Shown piece after piece: positions 1-7,837 of a stretch of DNA of 11,463 nucleotides. The stretch lies in NCBI GenBank assembly GCA_029550985.1, contig JAKPGH010000111.1, positions 1 to 11,463 on the forward strand, in the 5' to 3' direction. The notes beneath the pieces were generated by a model. The model had not been told where the DNA came from. It ran no database searches and saw only the letters and a list, made by a program, of their open reading frames with translations. Position 1 is the stretch's first letter. Each line of letters opens with the position of its first letter. The translations under genes and the position numbers were made by a program. Source of the stretch: Bacillota bacterium (GTDB taxonomy: Bacteria; Bacillota; Clostridia; Oscillospirales; Ruminococcaceae).

Positions 1-1206
1 GAGCATGACGTCGTCGCCGTGAGGAATTCCCATGACGTAGTTGCAGCCGGCGGCCACCAGCAGCACGGCCAGATTTTCGATGTCGTTCTGGTCCGCCTTC
101 ATGTGGTTGGTGTAGCAGGCGTCGCAACCCATGGAGATGCCGGTGAGCTTGCCCATGAAGTGGTCTTCCAGGCCGGCGCGGATGACCTGCTTGGAGTCGT
201 ACAGGTATTCGGGGCCGATGAACCCTACCACCGTGTTGACCAGGAAGGGCTGGAATTTCTTGGCGAAGCCGTAGCATCTGGCTTCCAAAGTCACCTGGTC
301 GGCTCCGTGATGGGCGTCGGAGGAAAGCTCGGAGCCCTGACCGGTTTCAAAGTACATCACGTTGGGGCCAACGGCGGTCCCCTGGGTCAGCATCAGCTCT
401 CTGGCCTCCTGGAGGAGGGAGGCGCTGATGCCGAAGGCCTCGTTTCCCTTCTGGGTTCCCGCAATGGACTGGAAGATGAGGTCGGCGGGGGCGCCTTTCT
501 GAATGGCCTCCATCTGGGTGGTCACGTGGGCCAAAACGCAGGTCTGGGTGGGAATTTCCCATTTCTTGCGGAAGTCGGCAAAGAGGTGCATGATACGGGA
601 TACGCTGGCGATGGAATCGTCCACCGGGTTCAATCCGATCACCGCGTCGCCTACGCCGTAGCTTAAGCCCTCCATCACCGAGGCGATGACGCCGTCGGGG
701 TTGTCGGTGGGGTGGTTGGGCTGCAGGCGGGTGGAGAAGGTGCCGGGCAGGCCGATGGTAGTGTTGCAGGTGGCGGTGACCCGAATTTTCTTGGCGCCGT
801 AGACCAGGTCCAGGTTGGACATCAGCTTGGTGACCCCTGCAATCACTTCGGAGGTAAGGCCCCGAGAAAGGCGCCGGATGTCGGCGGTGGTGGTGTTTTC
901 GTCCAGAATATATTCCCGCAGCTCGGCGATGGTCATGTTCTTAAATTCGTTGTAGATTTTCTCGTTCACCTGGTCCTGAATGACCCGGGTGACTTCGTCC
1001 TCGTCGTAATCCACCACGGGGTTGTTGCGCAGATCGGCGACGGTGGCTTCCGACAGCACCACCTTGGCGGCAATGCGCTCCTCCGCGCTTTCGGCCGCAA
1101 TTCCCGCCAGCTTGTCGCCGGTTTTTTCCTCATTGGCTTTGGCCAGAACTTCTTTGATGCTGTGGAATTCGTAGGTTCTTCCAAACAATCTGGTCTTGAG
1201 CTTCAA
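1..1206 (-). CDS. eutB: Ethanolamine ammonia-lyase large (heavy) subunit EutB, 3' end cut by window edge
   Basis: EutB is the catalytic subunit of adenosylcobalamin-dependent ethanolamine ammonia-lyase (with EutC), converting ethanolamine to acetaldehyde and ammonia inside the microcompartment. The 402 visible codons align almost without gaps to the enterobacterial protein (453 aa as I recall it), so about 50 C-terminal residues lie off the left edge. The active-site residues known from Salmonella fall at the same numbers here: R160 and Q162 (in STRLQP), N193 (in GLNPV), E287 (in YFETGQGS) and D362 (in MGCDACYTNH). The start is TTG at 1206-1204, giving an N-terminus beginning (M)KLKTRLFGRTYEF. 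It is preceded by AAAGGAG with 9 bases of spacing, and no in-frame ATG fits the family start. The gene sits 21 bases after eutA. The eutC partner is expected immediately downstream, outside the window. The reading frame is uninterrupted, and identity is near certain. Confidence 0.97.
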   Translation of the reverse strand, partial: MKLKTRLFGRTYEFHSIKEVLAKANEEKTGDKLAGIAAESAEERIAAKVVLSEATVADLRNNPVVDYDEDEVTRVIQDQVNEKIYNEFKNMTIAELREYILDENTTTADIRRLSRGLTSEVIAGVTKLMSNLDLVYGAKKIRVTATCNTTIGLPGTFSTRLQPNHPTDNPDGVIASVMEGLSYGVGDAVIGLNPVDDSIASVSRIMHLFADFRKKWEIPTQTCVLAHVTTQMEAIQKGAPADLIFQSIAGTQKGNEAFGISASLLQEARELMLTQGTAVGPNVMYFETGQGSELSSDAHHGADQVTLEARCYGFAKKFQPFLVNTVVGFIGPEYLYDSKQVIRAGLEDHFMGKLTGISMGCDACYTNHMKADQNDIENLAVLLVAAGCNYVMGIPHGDDVML

Positions 1207-1227
1207 AACCCAGCACTCCTTTACTTT

Positions 1228-2661
1228 TTATTTGAATACAAGGGTTTTTATCACCACCGGCAGTACGCTGCCGTTTGCGATGGGCTTGCCAATGTCGATG
1301 TAGTCGCCCTGATCCACCCGAATGGCGTCGATGCAGAGCACGGGGTACCGGTAATCCAGCAGGCTGTTGATGCTCTGTCCCAGCACTTTGGCCATATCGT
1401 GCTCCACCACAACGACCAGTGGCATCCCTCCTTGGTAAATGGGAGCAGCGCCTTCTACAATCCCCTTTGCCACTTCGGTGATTTCCTTAAAACTGGGGCT
1501 GCGCTTGCCGGTCATGGCAATGGCGGCCTGTTGGAGCACTCCGTCCACTTCAAACCACCGCAGCTTGCGGGCAATGGCCTGGGCGATGCTCTGACCGGAT
1601 ACCTCTTCCTCCGGCGAAAGCTTGAGGATGGGCAGATTCTTGCTGGGCAGAATGGCAAGGTCGTAATCGATGGTGCTCCCGCTGATTTCGGTGATGTGGG
1701 AACCCGCCCCCACCACGGTGGCCCGAATGGTCTCGCTGGCGGGAATACGGGGGATTTTGGCAAAGGCGTGGGAGGATGCGATGGCCTGCCCCAGCAAAAT
1801 GCCGATATCCCCATAGCGGAAGACGTTCTCCGGAGTGGGATGGTAGATGTAGTCCGCCACCCCTCCTGAAAAGCACAGGTGCCGGATGGGCTGGGGCAAA
1901 TGGACGTCGTGCCCCTCCCGGGTAAGGATGGTGGGGTAAAAGGCATCCTTTTCCATCAGCCCCAGGGACATGGCCAGCAAATCGGCCATCGCCTGCACCA
2001 CCCGCTGCAGCTTGGCCAAATCGGCAGCGCTCCCTTCCGCCAAATCGATGCCCTTCCACTGCATCAGCTTCTGAATTTTGGGGGCTATGTAGGTGATGCG
2101 TTTGGTGTCGGGGTCCACCTTTATCAGCCGCCCCCCGATGTCCAGACAGCCGGTGCTCAGAAGGTTTCCGTTGGAAAAGAGGGCAAAGTTGGAGGTTCCT
2201 CCGCCGATGTCGTAGTTGGCCACGGTGGTGCCGTGCTGTTTGGAATACAAATCCGCTCCGGCGCCGCGGCCGGCGATGATGCTCTCCAAATCGGGGCCTG
2301 CCGTCGCCACCACAAAGTCTCCGGCAAACTCGCTGAGGTGCAGCAGCACTTCGTTGGCGTTTTCCTTGCGGGCCGTTTCCCCCGTGATGACCACCGCTCC
2401 GGTTTGGATTTTTTTCCTGTCGACGCCCGCCTTGGCGTATTCGGCGGCGACAATCTTGCGCACGCCTGCCATGTCGATTTGAGTGGGCGAGAGCAGGGGG
2501 GTAAAGTAGATGTCGCTGCGGTAGATGATTTGTTTGTCCACAATCTCAATGCGGGGCACCGAAAAATCGGAGGCCAGATTCTCCACCGTGATGTTGGAAA
2601 ACACCACCTGGGTGGTGGAGGTGCCGATGTCAATCCCCACACTGAGCACCACTTCTTTCAA
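1228..2661 (-). CDS. eutA: Ethanolamine ammonia-lyase reactivating factor EutA
   Basis: EutA is an ATP-using reactivase with the actin/Hsp70 fold. It releases damaged or non-functional cobalamin from the EutBC lyase so that fresh cofactor can bind. The 477-residue product has a phosphate-1 motif near residues 7-18 (SVGIDIGTSTTQ), the segment ITGETARKEN at about 92-101, phosphate-2 at about 149-158 (NYDIGGGTSN) and an adenosine motif FSGGVADY at about 264-271. The frame stays open upstream as far as 3177, but that extension is read out of frame through eutP and is not protein-like. The chosen start is TTG at 2661-2659 ((M)KEVVLSVGIDIG), 10 bases after AAAGGAG, which gives the usual family length and N-terminus. 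It lies 35 bases after eutP and 21 bases before eutB. The gene looks intact. Confidence 0.95.
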   Translation of the reverse strand: MKEVVLSVGIDIGTSTTQVVFSNITVENLASDFSVPRIEIVDKQIIYRSDIYFTPLLSPTQIDMAGVRKIVAAEYAKAGVDRKKIQTGAVVITGETARKENANEVLLHLSEFAGDFVVATAGPDLESIIAGRGAGADLYSKQHGTTVANYDIGGGTSNFALFSNGNLLSTGCLDIGGRLIKVDPDTKRITYIAPKIQKLMQWKGIDLAEGSAADLAKLQRVVQAMADLLAMSLGLMEKDAFYPTILTREGHDVHLPQPIRHLCFSGGVADYIYHPTPENVFRYGDIGILLGQAIASSHAFAKIPRIPASETIRATVVGAGSHITEISGSTIDYDLAILPSKNLPILKLSPEEEVSGQSIAQAIARKLRWFEVDGVLQQAAIAMTGKRSPSFKEITEVAKGIVEGAAPIYQGGMPLVVVVEHDMAKVLGQSINSLLDYRYPVLCIDAIRVDQGDYIDIGKPIANGSVLPVVIKTLVFK

Positions 2662-2696
2662 AAACAGCTCGCTCCTTTCAAGGTCCCCGACAGGAA

Positions 2697-3140
2697 CTAC
2701 AACCCCAGGTACCGGGCCAGTGGGTCCACGCCTTCTCCCAGCACCGCGGACAGTTCGAAAATCCGCGCGGCTCCGGCTTGGATCAGCCGTTCCCGAGCCG
2801 CCTGGATCTGCTCGGGGCCCCTTGCAAGATCTGTTTTGGTGACGATGCCGATGGTTTCCTTTGCAAAGGTGGAGGCAAAAGCGGGGGGCAGCCACCCTTC
2901 CTCGCTGGTGCAGTCCTCCACCAGCCCCACCAGGTCGGCGTCGGCGGAGGTGACAATCAGCGCGCTGTAAAACTTTCGGTTTTCCAGGTATTCTCCGGGC
3001 GTGTCGATAAAATGAAGATAGAATTCGATGGCCTGGGTTTTGCGGTAAACCAGTTCCCGCGCCTCCAGCTTTTGGATGAGGGTGGTTTTGCCGCTGCCCG
3101 TTTTGCCAATTAAAATAATTTTTTTCTGTTTCACTACCAT
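2697..3140 (-). CDS. eutP: EutP, P-loop NTPase-like protein of ethanolamine metabolism
   Basis: The product is a small Ras-like P-loop protein of about 147 aa. Walker A is GKTGSGKT near residues 13-20, a DTPGEYLENR switch-like motif lies near 46-55, and TKTDL near 101-105 takes the position of the NKxD guanine-specificity motif. In Salmonella, EutP has been reported to have acetate kinase activity, so a role in acetyl-phosphate/acetate turnover is the best family-based guess. ATG at 3140 has AAGG only two bases upstream. GTG at 3134 (codon 3) has eight bases of spacing and gives (M)KQKKIILIG, closer to the family N-terminus, so GTG may be the true start. The gene follows eutS by 8 bases (14 with the GTG start) and precedes eutA by 35. 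The frame is intact. Confidence 0.92.
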   Translation of the reverse strand: MVVKQKKIILIGKTGSGKTTLIQKLEARELVYRKTQAIEFYLHFIDTPGEYLENRKFYSALIVTSADADLVGLVEDCTSEEGWLPPAFASTFAKETIGIVTKTDLARGPEQIQAARERLIQAGAARIFELSAVLGEGVDPLARYLGL

Positions 3141-3148
3141 TCCCTTGC

Positions 3149-3496
3149 TTATGACCTGGTAATTTCGGTGGAAGCAAAGCGCATTTTGCCGCAGAGCAGG
3201 TCCAGCACCGCCTGGAGGGCCGCCTCCACCGAAGCCACGTCCCCTGTGATCACCACAGAGCCGCTGAACCGGTCCACAAATCCAATTTCCACCGCCGCCG
3301 TTTTGGTTGCAATGTCCGCCGCAATCATGGCGGCTTCGCTGGGGGTGATGGTCAAAATCCCGATGGCGGTTTTGTATTCGCCGGAAAGCCCCAGCTTTTT
3401 GTATAAATCCTGGGCGGGATGGGCAATCAGATGGGCAAGGGTAATCTGCTTGCCGGGTACATATTCCTGAATGATGCGTTGCGTTTCTGCGGTCAA
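3149..3496 (-). CDS. eutS: Microcompartment shell protein EutS (circularly permuted BMC hexamer)
   Basis: EutS is a hexameric BMC-domain shell subunit of the ethanolamine microcompartment. The 115-residue product carries family-typical segments: RIIQEYVPGKQITLAHLIAHP near residues 7-27, ILTITPSEAAMIAADIATK near 47-65 and IGFVDRFSGSVVITGDV near 71-87. The frame extends upstream to 3517, but that stretch contains the ribosome binding site AAGGAAGG. The TTG at 3496-3494 lies 7 bases after it and gives the length and N-terminus expected for EutS, so TTG is the chosen start. The gene follows eutG by 33 bases and runs into eutP. Unlike many Bacillota loci it is not first in the operon but sits between eutG and eutP. 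Intact. Confidence 0.94.
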   Translation of the reverse strand: MTAETQRIIQEYVPGKQITLAHLIAHPAQDLYKKLGLSGEYKTAIGILTITPSEAAMIAADIATKTAAVEIGFVDRFSGSVVITGDVASVEAALQAVLDLLCGKMRFASTEITRS

Positions 3497-3529
3497 ACCA
3501 TCACCTTCCTTTCCCACGCAGGTCGGCTC

Positions 3530-4699
3530 TTACTTCCACAGGGCTTTGCCTTCGTACACATCCAGCAGGAGCTGCCGCAATTCCACGGGGGTAATCTCCA
3601 CCGGGTTGGAGGCGGTGCACATGTCGCTGAGAATGGTTTGGATGCACCCGTCCAGTTTTTCCTCCAGCACCGGGCGCTCCACCCCCAACGCTTTCAGCGA
3701 GGAGGGGATGCCAAGCAGCTGATTAAGGGATTCCGTCACCGCAATCAGCGCACGGCTTGCCATTTTGTCGTCGAGATAATCAAACCCCAGGTGGCGGGCC
3801 AGCTCCGCGTAGCGGTGAGGCACCCCTTCCTTCCGGTAGGGGCTGAGTCCGGCGTTGTAGGCGATGGAATAGGGCAGCAGCATGGCGTTGGCCCTTCCGT
3901 GGGGAATATGGAACTGTGCCCCCAGCGTGTGGGCGATGGAGTGGTTGATGCCCAGCCCCGAATTGGTAAAGGCAAGGCCCGCCATGGTGGAAGCGGTGTA
4001 CATTTTTTCCCGAAGCGTTTGGTTTTCAATTTGCCTATACAGCGCCGGCAGATGGTTGAAAGCAATCTGGGCGGCGCTTTTGGCGTACATGTCGCTAAAA
4101 TCGTTGGCCTGCCTGGAAACAAAGGCTTCCACCGCGTGGGTCAACACGTCCATTCCCGTGTTGGCCACAAGATCCGGCGGCAGCGTTTTGGTAAAATCCG
4201 CATCCAAAATGGCCATATCGGGAATCATCACCTGATCGCTCAGGGGGATTTTGACGTTGTTTTCCCGGTCGGTGACCACCGCGTAGGAGGTGACCTCCGA
4301 GCCGGTTCCGCTGGTGGTGGGGATGGCCACGAAGTAGGGCTTGTGGATGTATTTGCGGTCCATAAATCCGGCTTTGAACCGGACGCAGAAATACAGAATC
4401 GCCTTGGCGGCGTCGATGGCGGAGCCTCCCCCCAGCGCAATCACCGTATCCGGCTTGTGCCGAAAGATATGCTGCAGGCCGCGGCTGACTATTTGAATGG
4501 ACGGGTCCGGCTCAATCTCCGAAAAGATGGTATAGCTGCGCTGCTGGCGGTCCAGCACCTGCGTGACGGCCTTCACGCCGCCGGATGTTACCAGAAAGGG
4601 GTCGGTGACAATGCAAATGGGTCCCGGCGGCAGTTCCTCCAGCCCCTGTAGTGCGTTTTCTCCGAACAGCAATTTGGGTGATGCGTAAATGCGGTTCAT
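3530..4699 (-). CDS. eutG: Iron-containing alcohol dehydrogenase EutG
   Basis: This group III (Fe-dependent) alcohol dehydrogenase is expected to reduce acetaldehyde to ethanol and regenerate NAD+ in the compartment. The 389-residue product has the nucleotide-binding GGGSAIDAAK near residues 90-99 and PTTSGTGSE near 127-135. The metal ligands expected from FucO align as D184 and H188 (in GMDVLTHAVEAF), H253 (in GINHSIAHTLG) and H267 (in HIPHG), with H257 at the conserved catalytic position. The frame is open upstream to 4831, but ATG at 4699 has AGGGG seven bases before it and starts MNRIYASPKLLFGENAL, the typical family N-terminus. It lies 16 bases after eutQ. By sequence alone it could equally be called PduQ-like; the neighbours decide for EutG. 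Confidence 0.93.
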   Translation of the reverse strand: MNRIYASPKLLFGENALQGLEELPPGPICIVTDPFLVTSGGVKAVTQVLDRQQRSYTIFSEIEPDPSIQIVSRGLQHIFRHKPDTVIALGGGSAIDAAKAILYFCVRFKAGFMDRKYIHKPYFVAIPTTSGTGSEVTSYAVVTDRENNVKIPLSDQVMIPDMAILDADFTKTLPPDLVANTGMDVLTHAVEAFVSRQANDFSDMYAKSAAQIAFNHLPALYRQIENQTLREKMYTASTMAGLAFTNSGLGINHSIAHTLGAQFHIPHGRANAMLLPYSIAYNAGLSPYRKEGVPHRYAELARHLGFDYLDDKMASRALIAVTESLNQLLGIPSSLKALGVERPVLEEKLDGCIQTILSDMCTASNPVEITPVELRQLLLDVYEGKALWK

Positions 4700-4715
4700 A
4701 CCGGGACCCCTTTCT

Positions 4716-5168
4716 TCAGTTACCGCCTTCAGCCCAGGTGGCAGGGTAGACCACGTACAGGAAGCGGGTCTTGTTTGGAGTGGAAAAATGGATTTTGGTG
4801 TTCTTGGGGATATAGATGAGCTCACCCGCATTGGCGGAGACCTTGCGCCCGTCGACGATGATTTCCAGGGTGCCTTCCATGACGAAATCCACTTCGTCGT
4901 AGGTCAGGGTCCATTCAAAGCTGGTTTCTTCCATCTCCATGATGCCGCAGCCCAGGCGCGGACTTTCCTCCACGGTGAGCACGTCCTTTAAAAAGACTCG
5001 GTTGCTGGGAATGGGAAAGGGAAACTTCTCGCAGGTCACCTTGGGGGCTTCAATATGAATCACCCCGGAAGGGTCGGTCTGTTTCCACGGTTGCGAGTCT
5101 TTCAGGGCAACGCTTTCGGCAATAATTTTCCGAATAATTTGTTCTAAAGCTTCCGGCGTAATATTCAT
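4716..5168 (-). CDS. eutQ: EutQ, short cupin-type protein of ethanolamine metabolism
   Basis: The product is 150 aa with a single C-terminal cupin domain, roughly residues 45-146. Segments such as FEWTLTYDEVDFVMEGTLEI (about 84-103), AGELIYIPKNTKIHFSTP (about 114-131) and FLYVVYPATW match enterobacterial EutQ. Salmonella EutQ has been reported to have acetate kinase activity. Here the protein lacks the long N-terminal part of the roughly 230-residue enterobacterial form. It keeps an N-terminal predicted amphipathic helix (ITPEALEQIIRKIIAESV, residues 3-20) followed by a short linker, the arrangement seen in microcompartment encapsulation peptides (inference). The start ATG lies only four bases after the eutH TAG with a weak GGAAG upstream, so translation is probably coupled to eutH. 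Intact. Confidence 0.92.
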   Translation of the reverse strand: MNITPEALEQIIRKIIAESVALKDSQPWKQTDPSGVIHIEAPKVTCEKFPFPIPSNRVFLKDVLTVEESPRLGCGIMEMEETSFEWTLTYDEVDFVMEGTLEIIVDGRKVSANAGELIYIPKNTKIHFSTPNKTRFLYVVYPATWAEGGN

Positions 5169-5172
5169 GGCA

Positions 5173-6270
5173 CTACACTTCCGCTGTCTTGGGGGATTTC
5201 TTTACCACCAGCAGGCTGGCGATGACAATGGCGACCACGCCGCCCGCAATTTTGCCAACAATCATGGGCATGATGACCGCAGGCTCCTGAGCGGAGGCGT
5301 AACCCAGATGGTCGCCAAGGGCAAAGGAGGCGCAGACCGAGAAGGCGACGGACAAAATCTTGCCCCGCTCATCCATCCGCTTGAGCATGCCGAACATGGG
5401 GATGTTGTTGGCAAGGCAGGCAATGATGCCGGCGGCAGCCACGTCGTTGACCCCCATCAACTTGCCAAGACTCATCAGGGGTTTGGAGAATACGGTGGTG
5501 ATGAAGTGGACCAGTGGATAGGCGCCCGCCAGGGTGATGGCGATGATTCCCACCGTCTCCAGCTGAGGGCCGATGGGGTCCATGCCGGGGATGACCTGGA
5601 TGCCCACCAGTCCTTCGATGATGGCGGCGCCCAGGCAGATGGTGATGAGAGCGGTGATAAAGCGGGCGAATACGTTAAAGCCCTTGAGCATGCCTTCCGG
5701 AATCTTCCAAAGGCCCAGGGCGAAGAGAATGGACAAAATGATGGAAGGCACCAGGTTGATGATGGCGACGCCGATGGGAATGCCGCTCAAAATGCCGGAC
5801 ACCAGCGCGCCGAAGGGAATGGCGATAAAGCCGGCCAGCATTCCCTTAGCCAGGAAGGGTTTGTCTTCCGGCTCGATGATGCCCAGGGAGACCGGAATGG
5901 AAAAGACAACGGTGGCGCCCATCATGGCTCCGATGTAGATGCCGGAGAGGTGATGAATTTGCACGTTGTCGGTCATTACCTTGGCCAGAGGGTATCCGCC
6001 CATGTCGATGGCCAAAAAGGAACCTGCCACCATCGCCGGGTCGGCGCCAATCATGCGGTACAGCGGGCTGATGACGGGGGTGAGCAGATTGCCCAGAACC
6101 GGCGCGAAGCACATGATACCCACCATGGCGATGGCCAGGGAACCCATAGCCATAATACCTTCCTCAAACTGTTTGCCGTAGCCGAATTTATTGTTGAATA
6201 TCACACGGTCCGCAACGCCGACAATCATAAAGAACAACATGATATAGATGATGACTGTGCTAATTGACAT
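5173..6270 (-). CDS. eutH: Ethanolamine permease EutH
   Basis: EutH is an integral membrane protein that facilitates ethanolamine entry when the outside concentration or pH is low. The 365-residue product is strongly hydrophobic with about ten or eleven likely membrane spans, the first at residues 3-21. Family-typical stretches include GSFLAIDMGGYPLAK and AGIIACLANNIPMFGMLK. The frame opens at 6288, but the extra six codons (MKERFT) are simply the ribosome binding site GAAGGAG read as protein. ATG at 6270 lies 9 bases after it and gives MSISTVIIYIMLFFMIVG, so that start is used. It lies 51 bases after eutN and four bases before eutQ. Intact. Confidence 0.95.
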   Translation of the reverse strand: MSISTVIIYIMLFFMIVGVADRVIFNNKFGYGKQFEEGIMAMGSLAIAMVGIMCFAPVLGNLLTPVISPLYRMIGADPAMVAGSFLAIDMGGYPLAKVMTDNVQIHHLSGIYIGAMMGATVVFSIPVSLGIIEPEDKPFLAKGMLAGFIAIPFGALVSGILSGIPIGVAIINLVPSIILSILFALGLWKIPEGMLKGFNVFARFITALITICLGAAIIEGLVGIQVIPGMDPIGPQLETVGIIAITLAGAYPLVHFITTVFSKPLMSLGKLMGVNDVAAAGIIACLANNIPMFGMLKRMDERGKILSVAFSVCASFALGDHLGYASAQEPAVIMPMIVGKIAGGVVAIVIASLLVVKKSPKTAEV

Positions 6271-6321
6271 AGTGAACCGCTCCTTCACACTTCAAATTGG
6301 GACCTTAAGTCCGGGTGTGTA

Positions 6322-6594
6322 CTACTCCTCCTGCAGGTCGACTTTATCAATGATGCCCACAATGGTGTGGTCGACGGGGTGGGTGTGGTCGCCCGCCGCC
6401 AGCCGCGCCGAGCTGCCGGAAACCACCAGAACCATTTCGCCGACGCCGGCGCCGATGGTGTCCACCGCCACCAGGGGGTATGCCTTGGGATGGTTTGGAT
6501 ACTCGTAGGGCTGAACAATCATCAGCTTGTAGCCGTTGAGGCTTTCGCTTTTTCGTGTAGCCCACACGTTGCCGATGATTTTGCCGATTAACAT
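6322..6594 (-). CDS. eutN: Microcompartment vertex protein EutN (BMC-P)
   Basis: EutN belongs to the EutN/CcmL family of pentameric proteins that cap the vertices of polyhedral microcompartments. The product is 90 aa, the normal size for the family. It starts MLIGKIIGNVWATRKSESLN, typical of the first beta strands, and contains VAVDTIGAGVGEMVLVVSGSSAR near residues 42-64 and a C-terminal DHTIVGIIDKVDL. ATG at 6594 has AGGAGG about nine bases upstream, inside the end of eutJ. The two genes overlap by seven bases, so coupled translation is likely. eutH follows after 51 bases. Confidence 0.96.
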   Translation of the reverse strand: MLIGKIIGNVWATRKSESLNGYKLMIVQPYEYPNHPKAYPLVAVDTIGAGVGEMVLVVSGSSARLAAGDHTHPVDHTIVGIIDKVDLQEE

Positions 6595-7493
6595 AGGGCG
6601 TATCCTCCTCGCTGTCCCAGGCCGGCGGCTGCGTTGGCCTGCCTGGGCGTGGGATATTCGGCCGATTCCTGCTCTGCACAGCCAAGGGCGATGCCTAAGG
6701 GGGTCACCAGAAGGGGATTGGATGGCTTGTAGGTGCGGATGCCCAGCTCCCGGGCAAAGACCTCCTCTATGCCGGTCAGGCAGCAGGTGCCACCGACCAG
6801 ATAGGCGCAGTCCACCTCAAACCCCTGGATGTTGGCCCGTACGATGGAAGCCATCTTTTGCAGAACCGGCATCACCGTCCGCAGAACCTCCGGATGCAAG
6901 GCGGGATTTTGCTTCATTTCCTCCGCCTGCTCGAAAGTCAGCCCGTATCTTCCCATCAACACCAGGCTGATGTGGGTGCCGCCGGTGGCCTCGTCGGCTG
7001 TGAACACCACCTCTCTATCCCTGATGACCGAAAGGCCGGTGGTGCCACCCCCCACGTCCACAATGACCCCGTTTTCAATCTGCAACACCGCGTTGGCCGC
7101 CACCGGTTCCTCCAAAATGCGGACCACTTCCAGGTCGCAGGCTTCCACGATGTACCGGTGGGTTCTCTGGTCGGCGGTGCCCGTGCCGGGGGGAACGGCT
7201 ATGGCCGCCTTGGAAAGGCAGACTCCCAGGCGGTCTTCGACCCGCTGCTTGAGCCGCCTTACCGTTTCCACCGCTCCTATGTAGTCCACCACCAGGCCGT
7301 CCTTGAGAACCTGGGCCCCTTCCATTTCGCAGGCGACGGGCTGGCCGGCGGCGTCCACCACCACCAGCACGATGTAGGCGGTGCCCAAATCCACCCCCGC
7401 CAGAAGCTCCTGCCCTTTGACAAAGCTGCCGTTTTGTTTCAGGGATTGGGCGGTTTGCAACAACAGATGTTCCACTCGCTGGCTGTCAAACAT
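6588..7493 (-). CDS. eutJ: EutJ, Hsp70/actin-fold chaperone-like protein
   Basis: EutJ is an Hsp70-like ATPase of eut operons; a chaperone role in enzyme or shell assembly is proposed but its exact function is unproven. The 301-residue product has phosphate-1 at about 33-40 (GVDLGTAY), PPGT at 101-104, EEPVAAN at about 128-134, phosphate-2 at about 146-152 (DVGGGTT) and the adenosine motif YLVGGTCCL at about 231-239. ATG at 7493 has AAAGGG seven bases upstream. Residues after about 272 (QESAEYPTPRQANAAAGLGQ and onwards) form a tail of about 25 residues beyond the conserved fold, rich in Ala/Gly/Gln, of unknown role. The last seven bases overlap eutN. It stands 47 bases after eutM, and that gap contains a hairpin. 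Confidence 0.93.
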   Translation of the reverse strand: MFDSQRVEHLLLQTAQSLKQNGSFVKGQELLAGVDLGTAYIVLVVVDAAGQPVACEMEGAQVLKDGLVVDYIGAVETVRRLKQRVEDRLGVCLSKAAIAVPPGTGTADQRTHRYIVEACDLEVVRILEEPVAANAVLQIENGVIVDVGGGTTGLSVIRDREVVFTADEATGGTHISLVLMGRYGLTFEQAEEMKQNPALHPEVLRTVMPVLQKMASIVRANIQGFEVDCAYLVGGTCCLTGIEEVFARELGIRTYKPSNPLLVTPLGIALGCAEQESAEYPTPRQANAAAGLGQRGGYALC

Positions 7494-7524
7494 AAGCGCA
7501 CCCTTTCCTGCCGTGCATGGCCTG

Positions 7525-7540
7525 TTCGACCGGTGTCGAA
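7525..7540 (-). other. Hairpin directly after the eutM stop codon
   Basis: Arms TTCGAC and GTCGAA pair perfectly around the four-base loop ACCG, starting at the base after the eutM TAA. No U tract follows, so it is not an intrinsic terminator. It may act as an mRNA 3'-end stabiliser or processing boundary that lets eutM be expressed above eutJ (inference). Confidence 0.5.
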
Positions 7541-7822
7541 TTACCCGATGCGAGGCAAAATTCTCTCCACTTCTTCATGGGGGCGGGGAATGACGTGAAC
7601 CGAAACCAGTTCCCCCACCCGCTGGGCGGCGGCCGCTCCCGCGTCGGTTGCCGCCTTGACGGCTCCGACGTCGCCCCGAATCATGACGGTGACCAGTCCG
7701 CCGCCTACGTGCACCTTGCCAATTAAGGTGACGTTGGCCGCCTTGACCATTGCGTCGGCCGCTTCGATGGAGCCGACCAGTCCTTTGGTTTCAATCATTC
7801 CAAGCGCTGTGGTAATGGCCAT
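7541..7822 (-). CDS. eutM: Major hexameric shell protein EutM (BMC-H)
   Basis: EutM is the canonical single-BMC-domain hexamer that tiles the facets of the ethanolamine microcompartment. The 93-residue product contains GMIETKGLVGSIEAADAMVK near residues 8-27, the pore loop GGGLV near 40-44 and RGDVGAVKAATDAGAAAA near 49-66, and ends VHVIPRPHEEVERILPRIG. The ribosome binding site AAAAAGGAGG, seven bases before the ATG, is among the strongest in the window, as expected for the most abundant shell subunit. It begins 15 bases after the EutK-like gene, whose BMC half is clearly related at both DNA and protein level. A 16-base hairpin follows its stop codon directly. Confidence 0.96.
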   Translation of the reverse strand: MAITTALGMIETKGLVGSIEAADAMVKAANVTLIGKVHVGGGLVTVMIRGDVGAVKAATDAGAAAAQRVGELVSVHVIPRPHEEVERILPRIG

Positions 7823-7837
7823 GGTAATGCCTCCTTT

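Noticed and set aside
712..1869. Long plus-strand open frame of 385 codons (with similar ones at 19-666, 1879-2970, 3419-4651 and 5167-6267)
   Set aside because: They lie exactly antisense to well-recognised eut genes. The His/Gly/Asp-rich products are typical of the reverse strand of GC-rich coding DNA, and none shows a domain or ribosome binding site.
2662..3177. N-terminal extension of the EutA frame as a fusion protein
   Set aside because: This part overlaps eutP in another frame, is not similar to any domain, and a good ribosome binding site and family-matching TTG start exist at 2661.
6271..6321. Small palindrome GGAC-TTAAG-GTCC in the eutN-eutH gap
   Set aside because: Four-base arms are too short to separate from chance, and there is no U tract.
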